A stretch of 64,000 bases of DNA from Cohnella endophytica (GCF_003628305.1 NZ_RBZM01000007.1:62001-126000), one strand, 5' to 3'. Positions 27,699-35,665 are shown, counted from the first letter of the stretch. Notes: generated by a model from the letters alone, not told the origin. Numbers and translations: made by a program.

Positions 27699-28768
27699 AG
27701 CAGCTCGTTCGCTTATTCATCGCCGTGTTCATCGTTGCGGGCGGCCTGATGTACTTTACGTCCTATCTGAATTCCTCGGAGGGCTATTCCGGCTCCAATA
27801 CGCTAACGATCTACAACTGGGGCGATTATGTCGACCCCGAGCTTATTGCCGAATTCGAGAAGGAGTCCGGACTGAAGGTCATTTACCAGACATTCGATTC
27901 CAACGAGGCGATGATGACGAAGATTTCCCAGGGCGGCACGACGTTCGATATCAGTATCCCGTCCGAATACGCCATCGAGAAAATGAAAGAAGACAATCTG
28001 CTCTTGCCCATCGACCACTCCAAAATTCCGAATCTCGCCAACATCGACTCTCGGTTCTTGGATCTAAGCTTCGATCCGGACAATGAATATTCGATTCCCT
28101 ATTTCTGGGGGACGGTCGGGATCATCTACAATTCGGACCTGCTTGGCGGCAAGACGTTCAAGAGCTGGAACGACCTGTGGAGTCCGGACCTGCGCAATCA
28201 GATTCTGCTCGTGGACGGCGCGCGCGAGGTTATCGGCTTCGGGCTGAACAGCCTGCATTACTCGCTCAACGACACGAACGAGGATCACCTTCAGGAAGCG
28301 AAGCGCAAGCTGGGTACGCTGACCCCGAACGTCAAAGCGATCGTAGGAGACGAGATCAAAATGCTGCTCGCCCAAGAAGAGGCAGCCGTCGGTGTCGTCT
28401 GGTCCGGAGATGCGGCGGAGATCATGGGGGAGAACGACAAGCTCGACTACGTCATTCCCGAGGAAGGCTCCAACGTCTGGTTCGACAACATGGTCATTCC
28501 CAAGACGGCGAGAAACATCGAGGGCGCGCATAAGTTCATCAACTTCATGCTCGACCCCGAGCATGCCGCCCAGAATGCCGAATACGTCGGTTACGCGACA
28601 CCGAACGCGAAGGCACGCGAGCTGCTGCCGGAGGAGATCTCGCAGGACGAACGCTTCTACCCGAAGGAAGAGCTCACCAACAAGCTCGAGGTGTACGAGA
28701 ATCTCGGGAAGAAGATGCTCTCCCACTATAACGAGCTGTTCCTTGAATTCAAGATGCATCGGAAATAA
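27695..28768 (+). CDS. potD: Spermidine/putrescine-binding protein PotD
   Basis: 357 residues from ATG 27695 (ATGA overlap with potC). The N-terminus is a hydrophobic segment (about 5-25) without a lipobox Cys, so it may be membrane-anchored by an uncleaved helix or released by signal peptidase I. The binding domain opens with LTIYNWGDYVDP, the hallmark of PotD/PotF proteins. It binds polyamine outside the cell. The gene ends 10 bases before the 51-bp repeat array. Confidence 0.92.
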   Translation: MKQLVRLFIAVFIVAGGLMYFTSYLNSSEGYSGSNTLTIYNWGDYVDPELIAEFEKESGLKVIYQTFDSNEAMMTKISQGGTTFDISIPSEYAIEKMKEDNLLLPIDHSKIPNLANIDSRFLDLSFDPDNEYSIPYFWGTVGIIYNSDLLGGKTFKSWNDLWSPDLRNQILLVDGAREVIGFGLNSLHYSLNDTNEDHLQEAKRKLGTLTPNVKAIVGDEIKMLLAQEEAAVGVVWSGDAAEIMGENDKLDYVIPEEGSNVWFDNMVIPKTARNIEGAHKFINFMLDPEHAAQNAEYVGYATPNAKARELLPEEISQDERFYPKEELTNKLEVYENLGKKMLSHYNELFLEFKMHRK

Positions 28769-28777
28769 TCGGGGGTT

Positions 28778-29004
28778 GCGCTGTGGTAAAACCTGACTAC
28801 GGCTTTGCAAAGGTAACTTTCGTGGCTCGTAGTTGGGTAAAACCTGACTACAACTATGCACAGGTAACTTTCGAGGCGCGTAGTTGGGTGAAACCTGACT
28901 ACAGCTTTGCAAAGGTAACTTTCGAGGCGCGTAGTTGGGTAAAACCTAACTACAGCTTTGCAAAGGTAACCTTCGAGGCATACAGTGGGGTAAAACCTGA
29001 CAGT
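28778..29004. repeat. 51-bp tandem repeat, family B (5 copies)
   Basis: Units start at 28778, 28829, 28880, 28931 and 28982, exactly 51 bp apart. Each opens with palindrome GTAGTTGGGT-AAA-ACCTGACTAC (10-3-10), then a conserved spacer beginning AGCTTTGCAAAGGTAACTTT. The first and last copies are degenerate. Translated on the plus strand it repeats a 17-residue unit ending PDY. Family A at 18.0 kb encodes a similar unit on its minus strand. Confidence 0.92.
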
Positions 29005-29310
29005 TAGCACGCTATCAGCGTACTGCAGCCAACATCCTGCACAATTTCACTCTTGTAGCACGCTGTCGGCGTACTACAGCCAACATCCTGCTCGATTTCA
29101 CTCGTGTAGCTCGCTGTCAGCGTACTGCAACCAACACTCCGCTCGTTTTCACTCGTGTAGCACGCTGTGAGCGTACTGCAGCCAACACTCCGCTCGTTTT
29201 CACTCGTGTAGCACGCTGTGAGCGTACTGCAGCCAACACTCCGCTCGTTTTCACTCGTGTAGTACGCTGTGAGCGTACTGCAGCCAACATTCTGCACAAT
29301 TTCACTTACA
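29005..29310. repeat. 51-bp tandem repeat, family C (6 copies), nested in family B
   Basis: Units start at 29005, 29056, 29107, 29158, 29209 and 29260, again exactly 51 bp. Each carries a 23-bp palindrome of the same 10-3-10 layout but different sequence (last copy GTAGTACGCT-GTG-AGCGTACTGC), then CAGCCAACACTCCGCTCGTT or a variant. Copies 4 and 5 are almost identical. The block sits inside family B without disturbing its 51-bp register. Confidence 0.92.
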
Positions 29311-29362
29311 GCTTTGCAAAGGCAGCTTCCGGAGGCGCGCAGTGGGGTAAAACCTGATTAGC
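29311..29362. repeat. Resumption of family B after the family C block
   Basis: The family B spacer (AGCTTTGCAAAGGCAGCTTC) and half of the next palindrome (GCAGTGGGGTAAAACCTGAT from 29339) reappear. 29339 is 7 x 51 bp from the last family B unit at 28982. Confidence 0.8.
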
Positions 29363-29604
29363 GAGGAAGCCCTATTAGATGAGGCTGATAGGAGTAAGCG
29401 GTTAGTTAGTTGGATAAATGCAGAGCGCGAAATTGGTGGAGGATAAGTGGAATTAAGCGACAAGTAATTGGTGAAGTGCTGGGTATCTCGCAGTCGGGGG
29501 ATTGGTGGAAATATGAGGGCTCGGCACGCTTTCGCAGGAGTCACGAGTGCCAGCTAGCCCTAATAGCCAGCAGGCAAGATTGATAAGAAGTTTGATAATC
29601 ATGG
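29363..29604. other. Non-coding stretch, possible structured RNA
   Basis: No ORF with a ribosome-binding site was found on either strand. Near 29516-29560 nested complementary arms occur (AGGGCT / AGCCCT outside GGCAC / GTGCC), and a strong terminator follows at 29605. A short non-coding transcript is possible but no known RNA family was recognised. Confidence 0.3.
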
Positions 29605-29629
29605 AGCCACCCCGTAGGGTGGCTTTTTC
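29605..29629 (+). terminator. Rho-independent terminator
   Basis: Perfect 8-bp stem AGCCACCC / GGGTGGCT around CGTA, then TTTTT. No gene directly upstream explains it. Confidence 0.88.
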
Positions 29630-29752
29630 GAATTGTGCATGACCGGCTCCGGGGAAGTAGTTGAATATCGTCGTTATTTTACTGGAGGGGTCGCGGAAAC
29701 GTTGAGAGACAAAAGTTTCTTCGCATAAAGAAGAAAATTGGGGTTACATAAG

Positions 29753-29767
29753 TGATAATTGTTCTCA
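29753..29767. promoter_or_regulatory. Fur-like box
   Basis: TGATAATTGTTCTCA matches the 7-1-7 Fur/PerR-family consensus TGATAATnATTATCA at 12 of 14 defined positions. A possible -10 (TACAAT) lies 9 bases downstream. No iron-related gene follows, only simple repeats. Confidence 0.4.
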
Positions 29768-29820
29768 ATGTAGGTTACAATAAAGGCGTGGGAGAAAGCG
29801 CGGACTCCGGCGGCGAAGAC

Positions 29821-29960
29821 AACGATGCCGACAAACGAAGACGCCGACAAACAACGATGCCGACAAACAACGATGCCGACAAACAACGATGCCGACAAAC
29901 AACGATGCCGACTAACGACACTGACTAACGACACTGACTAACGACACCGACTAACAATGC
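29821..29960. repeat. Simple tandem repeats (16-bp then 13-bp units)
   Basis: Four copies of a 16-bp unit (ACAACGATGCCGACAA, from 29851) followed by three copies of a 13-bp unit (TAACGACACTGAC, from 29913). Low-complexity DNA between the Fur-like box and the DUF1540 gene. Confidence 0.85.
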
Positions 29961-29992
29961 CGACGAAGAAAGCGCCGATACCAAAGCCAAAC

Positions 29993-30017
29993 AAAAAAGA
30001 CATCCTCAAGGGATGCC
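29993..30017 (-). terminator. Terminator of the DUF1540 gene
   Basis: Read on the minus strand: GGCATCC, loop CTTGA, GGATGTC, followed by six T. It lies about 40 bases after the stop codon of the DUF1540 gene. Confidence 0.75.
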
Positions 30018-30055
30018 TTTGAGTTCCCGTCAGGCTGCATGAGAGAGCCCCGGCT

Positions 30056-30211
30056 TTAGATCTTCGCTTCGAACGTTTTGCAGTCCGTCTCTTCCGAATG
30101 GGAGGCCGACTTGTTGCGGTTGTTTACGACGTAGATAGAAGAAGCGTTGCAGGCGTTCCCAGGCGCCCAATGCTTGCAGGAGTTTACTTCGCACATTACA
30201 TCTTTAGCCAT
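30056..30211 (-). CDS. DUF1540 small Cys protein
   Basis: 51 residues from ATG 30211 with a near-perfect AAAGGAGGTGA ribosome-binding site. The pattern is that of DUF1540: VMCEVNSCKHW, then GNACNASSIYV and a C-terminal ETDCKTFEA, four Cys likely to bind a metal. Such proteins are common in spore-forming Bacillota and their function is unknown. Too short for routine gene calling but well supported. Confidence 0.88.
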   Translation of the reverse strand: MAKDVMCEVNSCKHWAPGNACNASSIYVVNNRNKSASHSEETDCKTFEAKI

Positions 30212-30386
30212 AGCGTATCTCACCTCCTTTCTCTAGGATGGTCGAAATAGCCGGCTTTATATACGTGCGGCAACCCGTTACCTTTCGCGAGAGGGGGAGC
30301 GGGTTATTTGGCGTGCCGAAAGAAATCTTATGTTCTTACAGAATATTCAAAGGAGAATTTTGCTGGACATAGAATAGGAAAATAGT

Positions 30387-30506
30387 ATTAGAAAGTTCTG
30401 CATAAACTGCGGAGCAAGCATGATTTTGAAGTGCGGGCAGTGTCAGCATGACGTGAAGGCCCGGCAGAAGTTCTGCTTGGAATGCGGGAACAAACGAATC
30501 GAATAG
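30387..30506 (+). CDS. Small zinc-ribbon protein with unusual start
   Basis: 39 residues with three CxxC knuckles: FCINCG, KCGQC and FCLECG. The frame is closed by TAG at 30375, so the only upstream start candidates are non-standard; ATT 30387 occupies the place where relatives begin MRKFC-like. GGAAAA lies just upstream. The stop is followed at once by the AGGAGG of the next gene (membrane protein), suggesting a two-gene unit. It may use ATT, or be a recent start-codon mutant. Confidence 0.5.
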   Translation: MRKFCINCGASMILKCGQCQHDVKARQKFCLECGNKRIE

Positions 30507-30516
30507 GAGGCGTCCG

Positions 30517-30951
30517 ATGAGCGATCAAAGGCTGTACGCCCGCATCTTTACCGGAATATACGCGCTTGCGATTGTAGTTACGATGGCGCTCGTGCTTCTC
30601 GTCGGACTGCCGTTTGCGAGGGCCGGGCACACTTGGCTGTCCCTAGGCGCGTTGATATTCGCCGAGTCGATCCTATACGGAGCCACGTTGCAATACATCA
30701 GCAACAGTTCGCGTTCCCGCAGCATGATCCCCGGATACTTCGGATTGATTACGGTGGGCGGAATCTATTTTCTTGTCGTGGTCGCTTGGATCCTGTTGTT
30801 CTCGGTGGGATTAAATGTATCTACGTTATGTTACGGTTTCATTCATCTCGTTACGTTAGGCATATTCGGGATCGTACTCGGCTTAATGATGCTCTATTTC
30901 CGTAATGCGGAGAAGCAGGAGGATTATTCGTCGTCAGGTGCCGGATATTAA
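30517..30951 (+). CDS. Small four-helix membrane protein
   Basis: 144 residues from ATG 30517 after TAGGAGG. Four hydrophobic segments (about 12-32, 42-60, 72-95 and 105-125) with short loops and a polar Cys-free C-terminus. No domain was recognised. It follows the zinc-ribbon ORF by 10 bases, a pairing seen for zinc-ribbon/membrane modules, so it may be its partner. Confidence 0.7.
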   Translation: MSDQRLYARIFTGIYALAIVVTMALVLLVGLPFARAGHTWLSLGALIFAESILYGATLQYISNSSRSRSMIPGYFGLITVGGIYFLVVVAWILLFSVGLNVSTLCYGFIHLVTLGIFGIVLGLMMLYFRNAEKQEDYSSSGAGY

Positions 30952-31083
30952 ATTTATTACATAAGCAAGGGATTGTTTTGGCCATAGCGCGAGGAACGTG
31001 AAGCAAGATTTGAAGTATTTGATCAAGTCCGGCAGGATGGTTGCGGCATTGGACACCCGTCGGAGACATTCGTTACAACAGTA

Positions 31084-31130
31084 AAATCCCCGTTATCCTC
31101 CCTCAAGGAGTGGCGGGGATTGTTTATTTT
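31084..31130. terminator. Terminator-like hairpin before helicase gene
   Basis: Outer arms AATCCCCG / CGGGGATT with an inner CTCC..GGAG hairpin, then a T-rich tail. The 313-base gap between the membrane protein and the helicase gene holds nothing else recognised. Confidence 0.7.
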
Positions 31131-31265
31131 ACATGCAGGGCGGCGGAATGTGGTAGGATAGAGGGTAATGGCTAAAGGAATCGGATGGATTGGATCGTTG
31201 TGTCGAGTGACGGTGCTGCCGAGTTTGTTTGGTTTGGGTAGCCTAAAAATATTGGAGTGGATCAT

Positions 31266-33167
31266 ATGACGGATTTCGCAAAATTGGGAGTATCGGAAGG
31301 CAGGGTGGCGATTCTTAAGGAAAATGGAATCGTGACGCCGACGCCGGTGCAAGAGGAGACGATCCCGGTCGTCAAGGAAGGTTATGACGTCATCAGCCAA
31401 GCGCAGACGGGGACGGGGAAGACGCTTGCTTTCGTGCTGCCGATGCTGGACAAAATCAGGGCGGACGCGGCGATGGTACAAGGGCTGATCTTGACGCCAA
31501 CCCGGGAGCTCGCGATTCAGATTACTGCGGAGATCAAGAAGCTGCTAACCCGCGAGGACGGAATCAAGGTATTGGCCGTATACGGCGGGCAGGACGTGGA
31601 AGCGCAACTGCATAAGCTGAAAGGCGACACGCACATCGTGGTCGCGACGCCGGGCAGATTGCTCGACCACTTGCGGAGAGAGACGATCACGCTGGGCGGA
31701 GTGAAAATGCTCGTACTCGACGAAGCGGATCAAATGCTGCACATGGGCTTCATTAAAGACGTCGAGGAGATTCTGAATCAGACGCCTTACAAGAAACAAG
31801 CGATGCTGTTCTCCGCGACGATGCCGCCTTCGATTCGCGAGATGGCCGGACGTATTCTGCGCAGTCCGAAGCATATCACGGTGAAGACCGAACGCGTCAC
31901 GGTAAAAGACATTCGCCAATGGGTCGTCGAGACTTCCGACCGTGCGAAGCAAGATACGCTCGTGAAGCTGTTGGAGACGACTCAGCCTTATTTGAGCATT
32001 ATTTTCTGCCGGACGAAACGCCGGGCAAGCACGTTGAACGAGGCGCTGCAAGAGATGGGCTATTCGTCCGACGAGTTGCACGGCGATTTGTCGCAGATGA
32101 AGCGGGAGCAAGTCATGAAGAGATTCCGCGACGCTAGGCTGCAATTGCTCGTGGCGACGGACGTGGCCGCGCGCGGATTGGACGTCGAAGGCGTAACGCA
32201 CGTGTTCAACTACGACGTGCCGCTGGACGTGGAGAGCTATATTCACCGGATCGGACGGACGGGACGTGCGGGCGAAAAAGGTCTCGCGATTACGTTAATC
32301 GCGCCTAAAGATCGCCGCGAGTTCGCGGATATCGAGAACGGCATCCAGATGGCGATGGAACGCAGAAGCGAAGAAGGCGCTCCTCTTGGCGGCGGGGGCT
32401 TGGAAGGCCCGCGCAGCAGCGGCGGTCTGGGCCGACCGGGCGGCAAGGTTCCGCGTTCGCGCGGCGGAAGCGGCGAAGGCGGCGGACGTTCGGGAGGTCG
32501 CGCGAGTGGCGCGGGTTCCAGGTCCGCGGGTTCGAGATCGGCGGGCGTAGGTTCTAGGACGGGAGGTTCTAGAGCCGGGACAGGAGAAAGAGCGGGAGCC
32601 GGAGCTGGTAGAGGACGCGGTAGTAGCGCGGGCGGTGCTCGTGGCGGCGATCGGGCGACGGCGTTTGGCGGAGCTGGAGAAGGGCGGCGCGGAGCGCCGG
32701 CTTCGGCGGCCGCGAGACCGGCGGGAGCTAGCTCGCGAGCGTCGAGAGCGGGCGAGTACGTGGAGCAATGGCAGAGCCGCGAAGCGGCGAAGGCCGAGCG
32801 TAGTAGCTCGGACGCTGCGCGCGGCGGCAAAAGCGCCGGCGGAGCGAGCCGTAGGAACTCGACCGAGCGGCTGGCAGCCGGGCGTGTGGGCGAGAAGGGC
32901 GGGTTCGAGCGTCGCGAGGAACGCGGCGGTCGTTCTGGCGGCGGCGCAGGGTTCGGTGGCGGCCGCGGTGGTCGGTCGGAGGGTCCGAGCGCAGGCGCTG
33001 GATTCTCCAAAGGCGGACGCAAGTCCGATTCGCGTAGTAGCGGGGGCAGTAGCTTCGGCGGCGGACGTCCATCGTCCGGCGGTCGTTCTGGCGGCGGCTT
33101 CAAAGGGCCGAAAGGCCCGGCTGGCGGCGGACGCAGCGGCGGTCGCGGGGCTTCTCGCGGCAGATAA
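31266..33167 (+). CDS. DEAD-box RNA helicase with long Gly/Arg/Ser-rich tail
   Basis: 633 residues from ATG 31266 (TGGAG eight bases upstream). The helicase core (about 1-370) shows all motifs: Q motif TPVQ, motif I AQTGTGKT, Ia PTRELA, Ib TPGR, II DEAD, III SAT, V ARGLD and VI HRIGRTGR. About 255 residues of tail (about 378-633) are almost entirely Gly, Arg, Ser and Ala with many RGG/RSGG units, an intrinsically disordered RNA-binding extension far longer than that of CshA (about 100 residues beyond its core). It unwinds RNA in ribosome assembly, decay or cold adaptation. GC content rises in the tail because of GGC/CGC codons. Confidence 0.93.
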   Translation: MTDFAKLGVSEGRVAILKENGIVTPTPVQEETIPVVKEGYDVISQAQTGTGKTLAFVLPMLDKIRADAAMVQGLILTPTRELAIQITAEIKKLLTREDGIKVLAVYGGQDVEAQLHKLKGDTHIVVATPGRLLDHLRRETITLGGVKMLVLDEADQMLHMGFIKDVEEILNQTPYKKQAMLFSATMPPSIREMAGRILRSPKHITVKTERVTVKDIRQWVVETSDRAKQDTLVKLLETTQPYLSIIFCRTKRRASTLNEALQEMGYSSDELHGDLSQMKREQVMKRFRDARLQLLVATDVAARGLDVEGVTHVFNYDVPLDVESYIHRIGRTGRAGEKGLAITLIAPKDRREFADIENGIQMAMERRSEEGAPLGGGGLEGPRSSGGLGRPGGKVPRSRGGSGEGGGRSGGRASGAGSRSAGSRSAGVGSRTGGSRAGTGERAGAGAGRGRGSSAGGARGGDRATAFGGAGEGRRGAPASAAARPAGASSRASRAGEYVEQWQSREAAKAERSSSDAARGGKSAGGASRRNSTERLAAGRVGEKGGFERREERGGRSGGGAGFGGGRGGRSEGPSAGAGFSKGGRKSDSRSSGGSSFGGGRPSSGGRSGGGFKGPKGPAGGGRSGGRGASRGR

Positions 33168-33176
33168 TCATTAAGC

Positions 33177-33225
33177 AAAGCCTTCAAGCGGACTCCTGAA
33201 CGGAGCGTCGCTTGAAGGCTTTTTT
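33177..33225 (+). terminator. Terminator after helicase gene
   Basis: Twelve-bp stem AAGCCTTCAAGCG / CGCTTGAAGGCTT with an inner CTCC/GGAG hairpin, followed by TTTTT. Confidence 0.92.
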
Positions 33226-33265
33226 ATCGTTCCGGCGGTTGGCATAGCTGCGAACCATGGATCGG

Positions 33266-33889
33266 TTACGGGGTCAGCCCATCAATAAGTCCGGAAGCGA
33301 CGATCGGACCGTGATTAACGATCCGGGTCATCATCATGGCCATCTGGTAAGGCGTATAATTCAAGCCGGAAGCGAGCCAATGCATCAGAATGCCGATGTT
33401 GGCGGAGGACATGTAAGCGATTAGGTAGTCTCTAGGAATCAAGAGCTTGGTATCAATGTCCTGCTGCTGAAAGGGGGTCCATTTGTTGTAGATTTGGGAC
33501 GCGATCGATTCCCGAACTTTGATCGCGAAGGAGATATCGCCTTTCGGGCCGAACATCACCTTGAGGAATTCGGCATGGCGGCCGACTTCCTCGAAGATGG
33601 CGATGAACTTGGGGTAAGGTTCGTCTTTATAGGCGTATTCCCTGACTTCCAGGGGATTGAGTGTACGGACGGCATTCTGAATAAATCCGAACACTTCTTC
33701 CTTCAATTGATGAAGCATGTCCGGAACGTCCCGGTAGTGGAGATAGAACGTTCCCCGGTTCACTTCCGCGCGGTTCGCGATATCCGTGACGGTGACGTTC
33801 TCGAAGCCCTTTTCCTCGATTAGGCTCATGAGTGCTTGGTAGAGAAGCTGTTTCGTACGGATTTGCCGGCGGTCGATTTTCTCTGTCAT
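33266..33889 (-). CDS. TetR-family regulator
   Basis: 207 residues. The N-terminal helix-turn-helix (about 8-55) reads TVTDIANRAEVNRGTFYLHY. The rest is a ligand-binding domain of TetR_C type, as in the YhgE-associated regulators. It is divergent from the YhgE/Pip-like gene across a 168-base region with a perfect inverted repeat, its probable operator. It likely represses the membrane protein gene and itself. Confidence 0.9.
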   Translation of the reverse strand: MTEKIDRRQIRTKQLLYQALMSLIEEKGFENVTVTDIANRAEVNRGTFYLHYRDVPDMLHQLKEEVFGFIQNAVRTLNPLEVREYAYKDEPYPKFIAIFEEVGRHAEFLKVMFGPKGDISFAIKVRESIASQIYNKWTPFQQQDIDTKLLIPRDYLIAYMSSANIGILMHWLASGLNYTPYQMAMMMTRIVNHGPIVASGLIDGLTP

Positions 33890-33999
33890 GAAGAAATTTC
33901 GCTCCTATTTATCGAGTTAATGAACACAATCCGGCGAACTTGATGAGTAATGATCACAGTCCGCCTGAAGTGATTATTGTAGTTTTTCACCTTCTCATT

Positions 34000-34041
34000 A
34001 TAATGAACAACATGAACGTTAATCAACAATTTGTTCATTAT
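34000..34041. promoter_or_regulatory. Probable TetR operator
   Basis: Perfect 11-bp inverted repeat ATAATGAACAA / TTGTTCATTAT whose centres are 31 bp apart. A further half-site, TTAATGAACA, lies near 33917 next to the regulator gene. It is in the divergent promoter region just before the membrane protein gene. Confidence 0.7.
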
Positions 34042-34057
34042 CAGAGAGAAGGAGCGG

Positions 34058-35269
34058 ATGGGAATCATGTCGATTTTCAAACAAAAAATATTATGGATCG
34101 GAACGGCTGGGGTTCTGGTCGTGCTGATCGTATTCGGAGCCGCGATGATGGGTTCGATGTTGGGGACGAAGCCGAGGGACGTTCCGGTGGCGCTTGTCGT
34201 CATGGATCAACCGGCAAATCTCCCGAATGGCGCGACGCTCGCGGTTGGAGAGATGATGAAGCAGAAGCTGACTTCGAATACGCAGTTGCCGATCCATTGG
34301 ACGGTCGTCGGATCGGAGGAAGAAGCGCGTGCCGGACTGGATAGCCGGGAGTACTATGGAGCATTGATCTTGCCGGCCGATCTTAGCGCGGGAGTCGCAT
34401 CGCTTACGGGTCCTTCGCCGAAGCCTGCGACCGTTCAAATTATCGCCAACGAGGGGTTTAATTCCCCGGCCGCAACCGTCGTGAAGCAGGGACTCGGTCA
34501 AGCGATGAAAATGGTCAACGCGGAACTGTCCAAGACGATGCTCGAACAATTGGGCCAACAGACGCAGCAGATCCCCGTATCGGTCGCGCAAGCGCTGCTC
34601 TCCCCGATTAACGTGCATGATGAGACGGTGCATGCGGTGGGAACGAACAATGCTACCGGCAATGCTCCGGGATTGCTTGCCCAGATCATGTGGATGGGTA
34701 GCTTGGTTGCCGGCGTCATCTTGTTCTTGGCGAGAGGGGCGGCGATGAAAGCCGGAGCGCGCAAATGGGCGACGCTGGCTTGGCAGCCCGTCGGCGGAAT
34801 CGCGCTCGTGGGCGCGGCATCCGGATTTCTCGTATGGATGGCTTCTTCTTGGTACGGAATGGAGCTCGCGCAAGCCGGGGAAACTTGGTTATTCTTGTGG
34901 CTGGTAGGGGCGACGTTCTTCCTTATTCAATCCACGTTGCTGAATTGGATCGGCTTCCCTGCGATGGCGATCTTGGTTCTTCTTATGTTCTTCTCCATGC
35001 CGCTTCTTAACATGGCGCCTGAATTCCTGACTCAGACGACCCGGGATTGGATCTATTCTTGGACGCCTTTGCGCTTTGGAGCCGTCGGGCTGAGAGAAGT
35101 TATGTACTTCGGTGGATGGGATGCCGCCGGCGACAATGCGACCATTCTGTGGTCTATTAGCGGAGCGTTTCTTGTCCTCCTGGTTGCCGCCGGATTAAAA
35201 AAGGACAAAGCTCACCAAGCAACTACAGCTGCAACTGCGTCCAATCCGACGACGGTTCCGATCAAATAA
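34058..35269 (+). CDS. YhgE/Pip-like membrane protein
   Basis: 403 residues from ATG 34058; ATG 34067 is equally possible because AGAAGGAG lies 3 and 12 bases before them. One N-terminal transmembrane helix, an extracellular domain of about 190 residues that resembles ABC-2/YhgE extracellular regions (VALVVMDQPANLPNG), then about five C-terminal helices. The family is linked to transport or phage receptor functions in some species. The TetR gene is divergent. Substrate unknown; it could be an efflux component. Confidence 0.75.
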   Translation: MGIMSIFKQKILWIGTAGVLVVLIVFGAAMMGSMLGTKPRDVPVALVVMDQPANLPNGATLAVGEMMKQKLTSNTQLPIHWTVVGSEEEARAGLDSREYYGALILPADLSAGVASLTGPSPKPATVQIIANEGFNSPAATVVKQGLGQAMKMVNAELSKTMLEQLGQQTQQIPVSVAQALLSPINVHDETVHAVGTNNATGNAPGLLAQIMWMGSLVAGVILFLARGAAMKAGARKWATLAWQPVGGIALVGAASGFLVWMASSWYGMELAQAGETWLFLWLVGATFFLIQSTLLNWIGFPAMAILVLLMFFSMPLLNMAPEFLTQTTRDWIYSWTPLRFGAVGLREVMYFGGWDAAGDNATILWSISGAFLVLLVAAGLKKDKAHQATTAATASNPTTVPIK

Positions 35270-35282
35270 AGCTTAACTCGCG

Positions 35283-35318
35283 ACCGGTCGGCTCTTTTCC
35301 GAGACTCGACCGGTTTTT
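35283..35318 (+). terminator. Terminator after YhgE/Pip-like gene
   Basis: Perfect 8-bp stem ACCGGTCG / CGACCGGT followed by TTTTT. Confidence 0.88.
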
Positions 35319-35385
35319 GGTTCTTCGGCGTTTATGTTACGATAAGCGGATAGATTGAGCATGACGCATGGGAGTTGAATGTAAT

Positions 35386-35598
35386 ATGGCAGGAAACGGA
35401 CGTATTCGCGCCGACGTAAAGCCGGGGCTTGAAGTCGATATCGTATTAAAGCAAGACCAACGCACGGGCAAGACGACGAGAGGCATCGTGAAGGATCTTC
35501 TTACGAATTCCCCACAGCACCCGCATGGGATCAAGGTGAGGCTGCAAGACGGTCAAGTTGGCCGCGTGAAAAATATTATCGGCGGAGCAAGCGAGTAG
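35386..35598 (+). CDS. ywbE: YwbE family protein (DUF2196)
   Basis: 70 residues from ATG 35386, which lines up with family members; ATG 35368 would add six residues. The conserved core runs through GLEVDIVLKQDQRTGK, GIVKDLLTNS and HPHGIKVRLQDGQVGRV, an almost complete YwbE. Function unknown; small basic protein, perhaps nucleic-acid binding. A strong terminator follows. Confidence 0.9.
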   Translation: MAGNGRIRADVKPGLEVDIVLKQDQRTGKTTRGIVKDLLTNSPQHPHGIKVRLQDGQVGRVKNIIGGASE

Positions 35599-35628
35599 GA
35601 ACGACGGTATTGCGAGAAACGGTTGAAG

Positions 35629-35665
35629 CGAATAGCCCTGTTCGAATGGCGAACAGGGCTATTCG
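35629..35665 (+). terminator. Strong hairpin after ywbE
   Basis: Perfect 16-bp inverted repeat CGAATAGCCCTGTTCG / CGAACAGGGCTATTCG around a 5-base loop, followed by TTATA. Confidence 0.88.

Noticed and set aside
28783..29007. Plus-strand ORF with a 17-residue repeat ending PDY.
   Set aside because: It consists only of the 51-bp repeat read in an open frame; no ribosome-binding site and the minus strand is equally open.
29004..29297. Minus-strand Cys/Thr-rich repeat ORF.
   Set aside because: It is family C repeat DNA read in frame; no ribosome-binding site and no sign of selection on the protein.
28778..29362. Tandem palindromic repeats at regular spacing suggested a CRISPR array.
   Set aside because: The sequences between the palindromes are nearly identical from unit to unit, so they are tandem repeats, not unique spacers. 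No cas gene is in the window.
29747..29755. CATAAGTGA, a possible further att-like core.
   Set aside because: Only nine bases match, no rlmH-derived flank follows, and it overlaps the Fur-like box.
32243..33187. Pro-rich 314-codon open frame antisense to the helicase tail.
   Set aside because: Direct complement of the Gly/Arg codons (GGC/CGC) of the helicase; no start signal.
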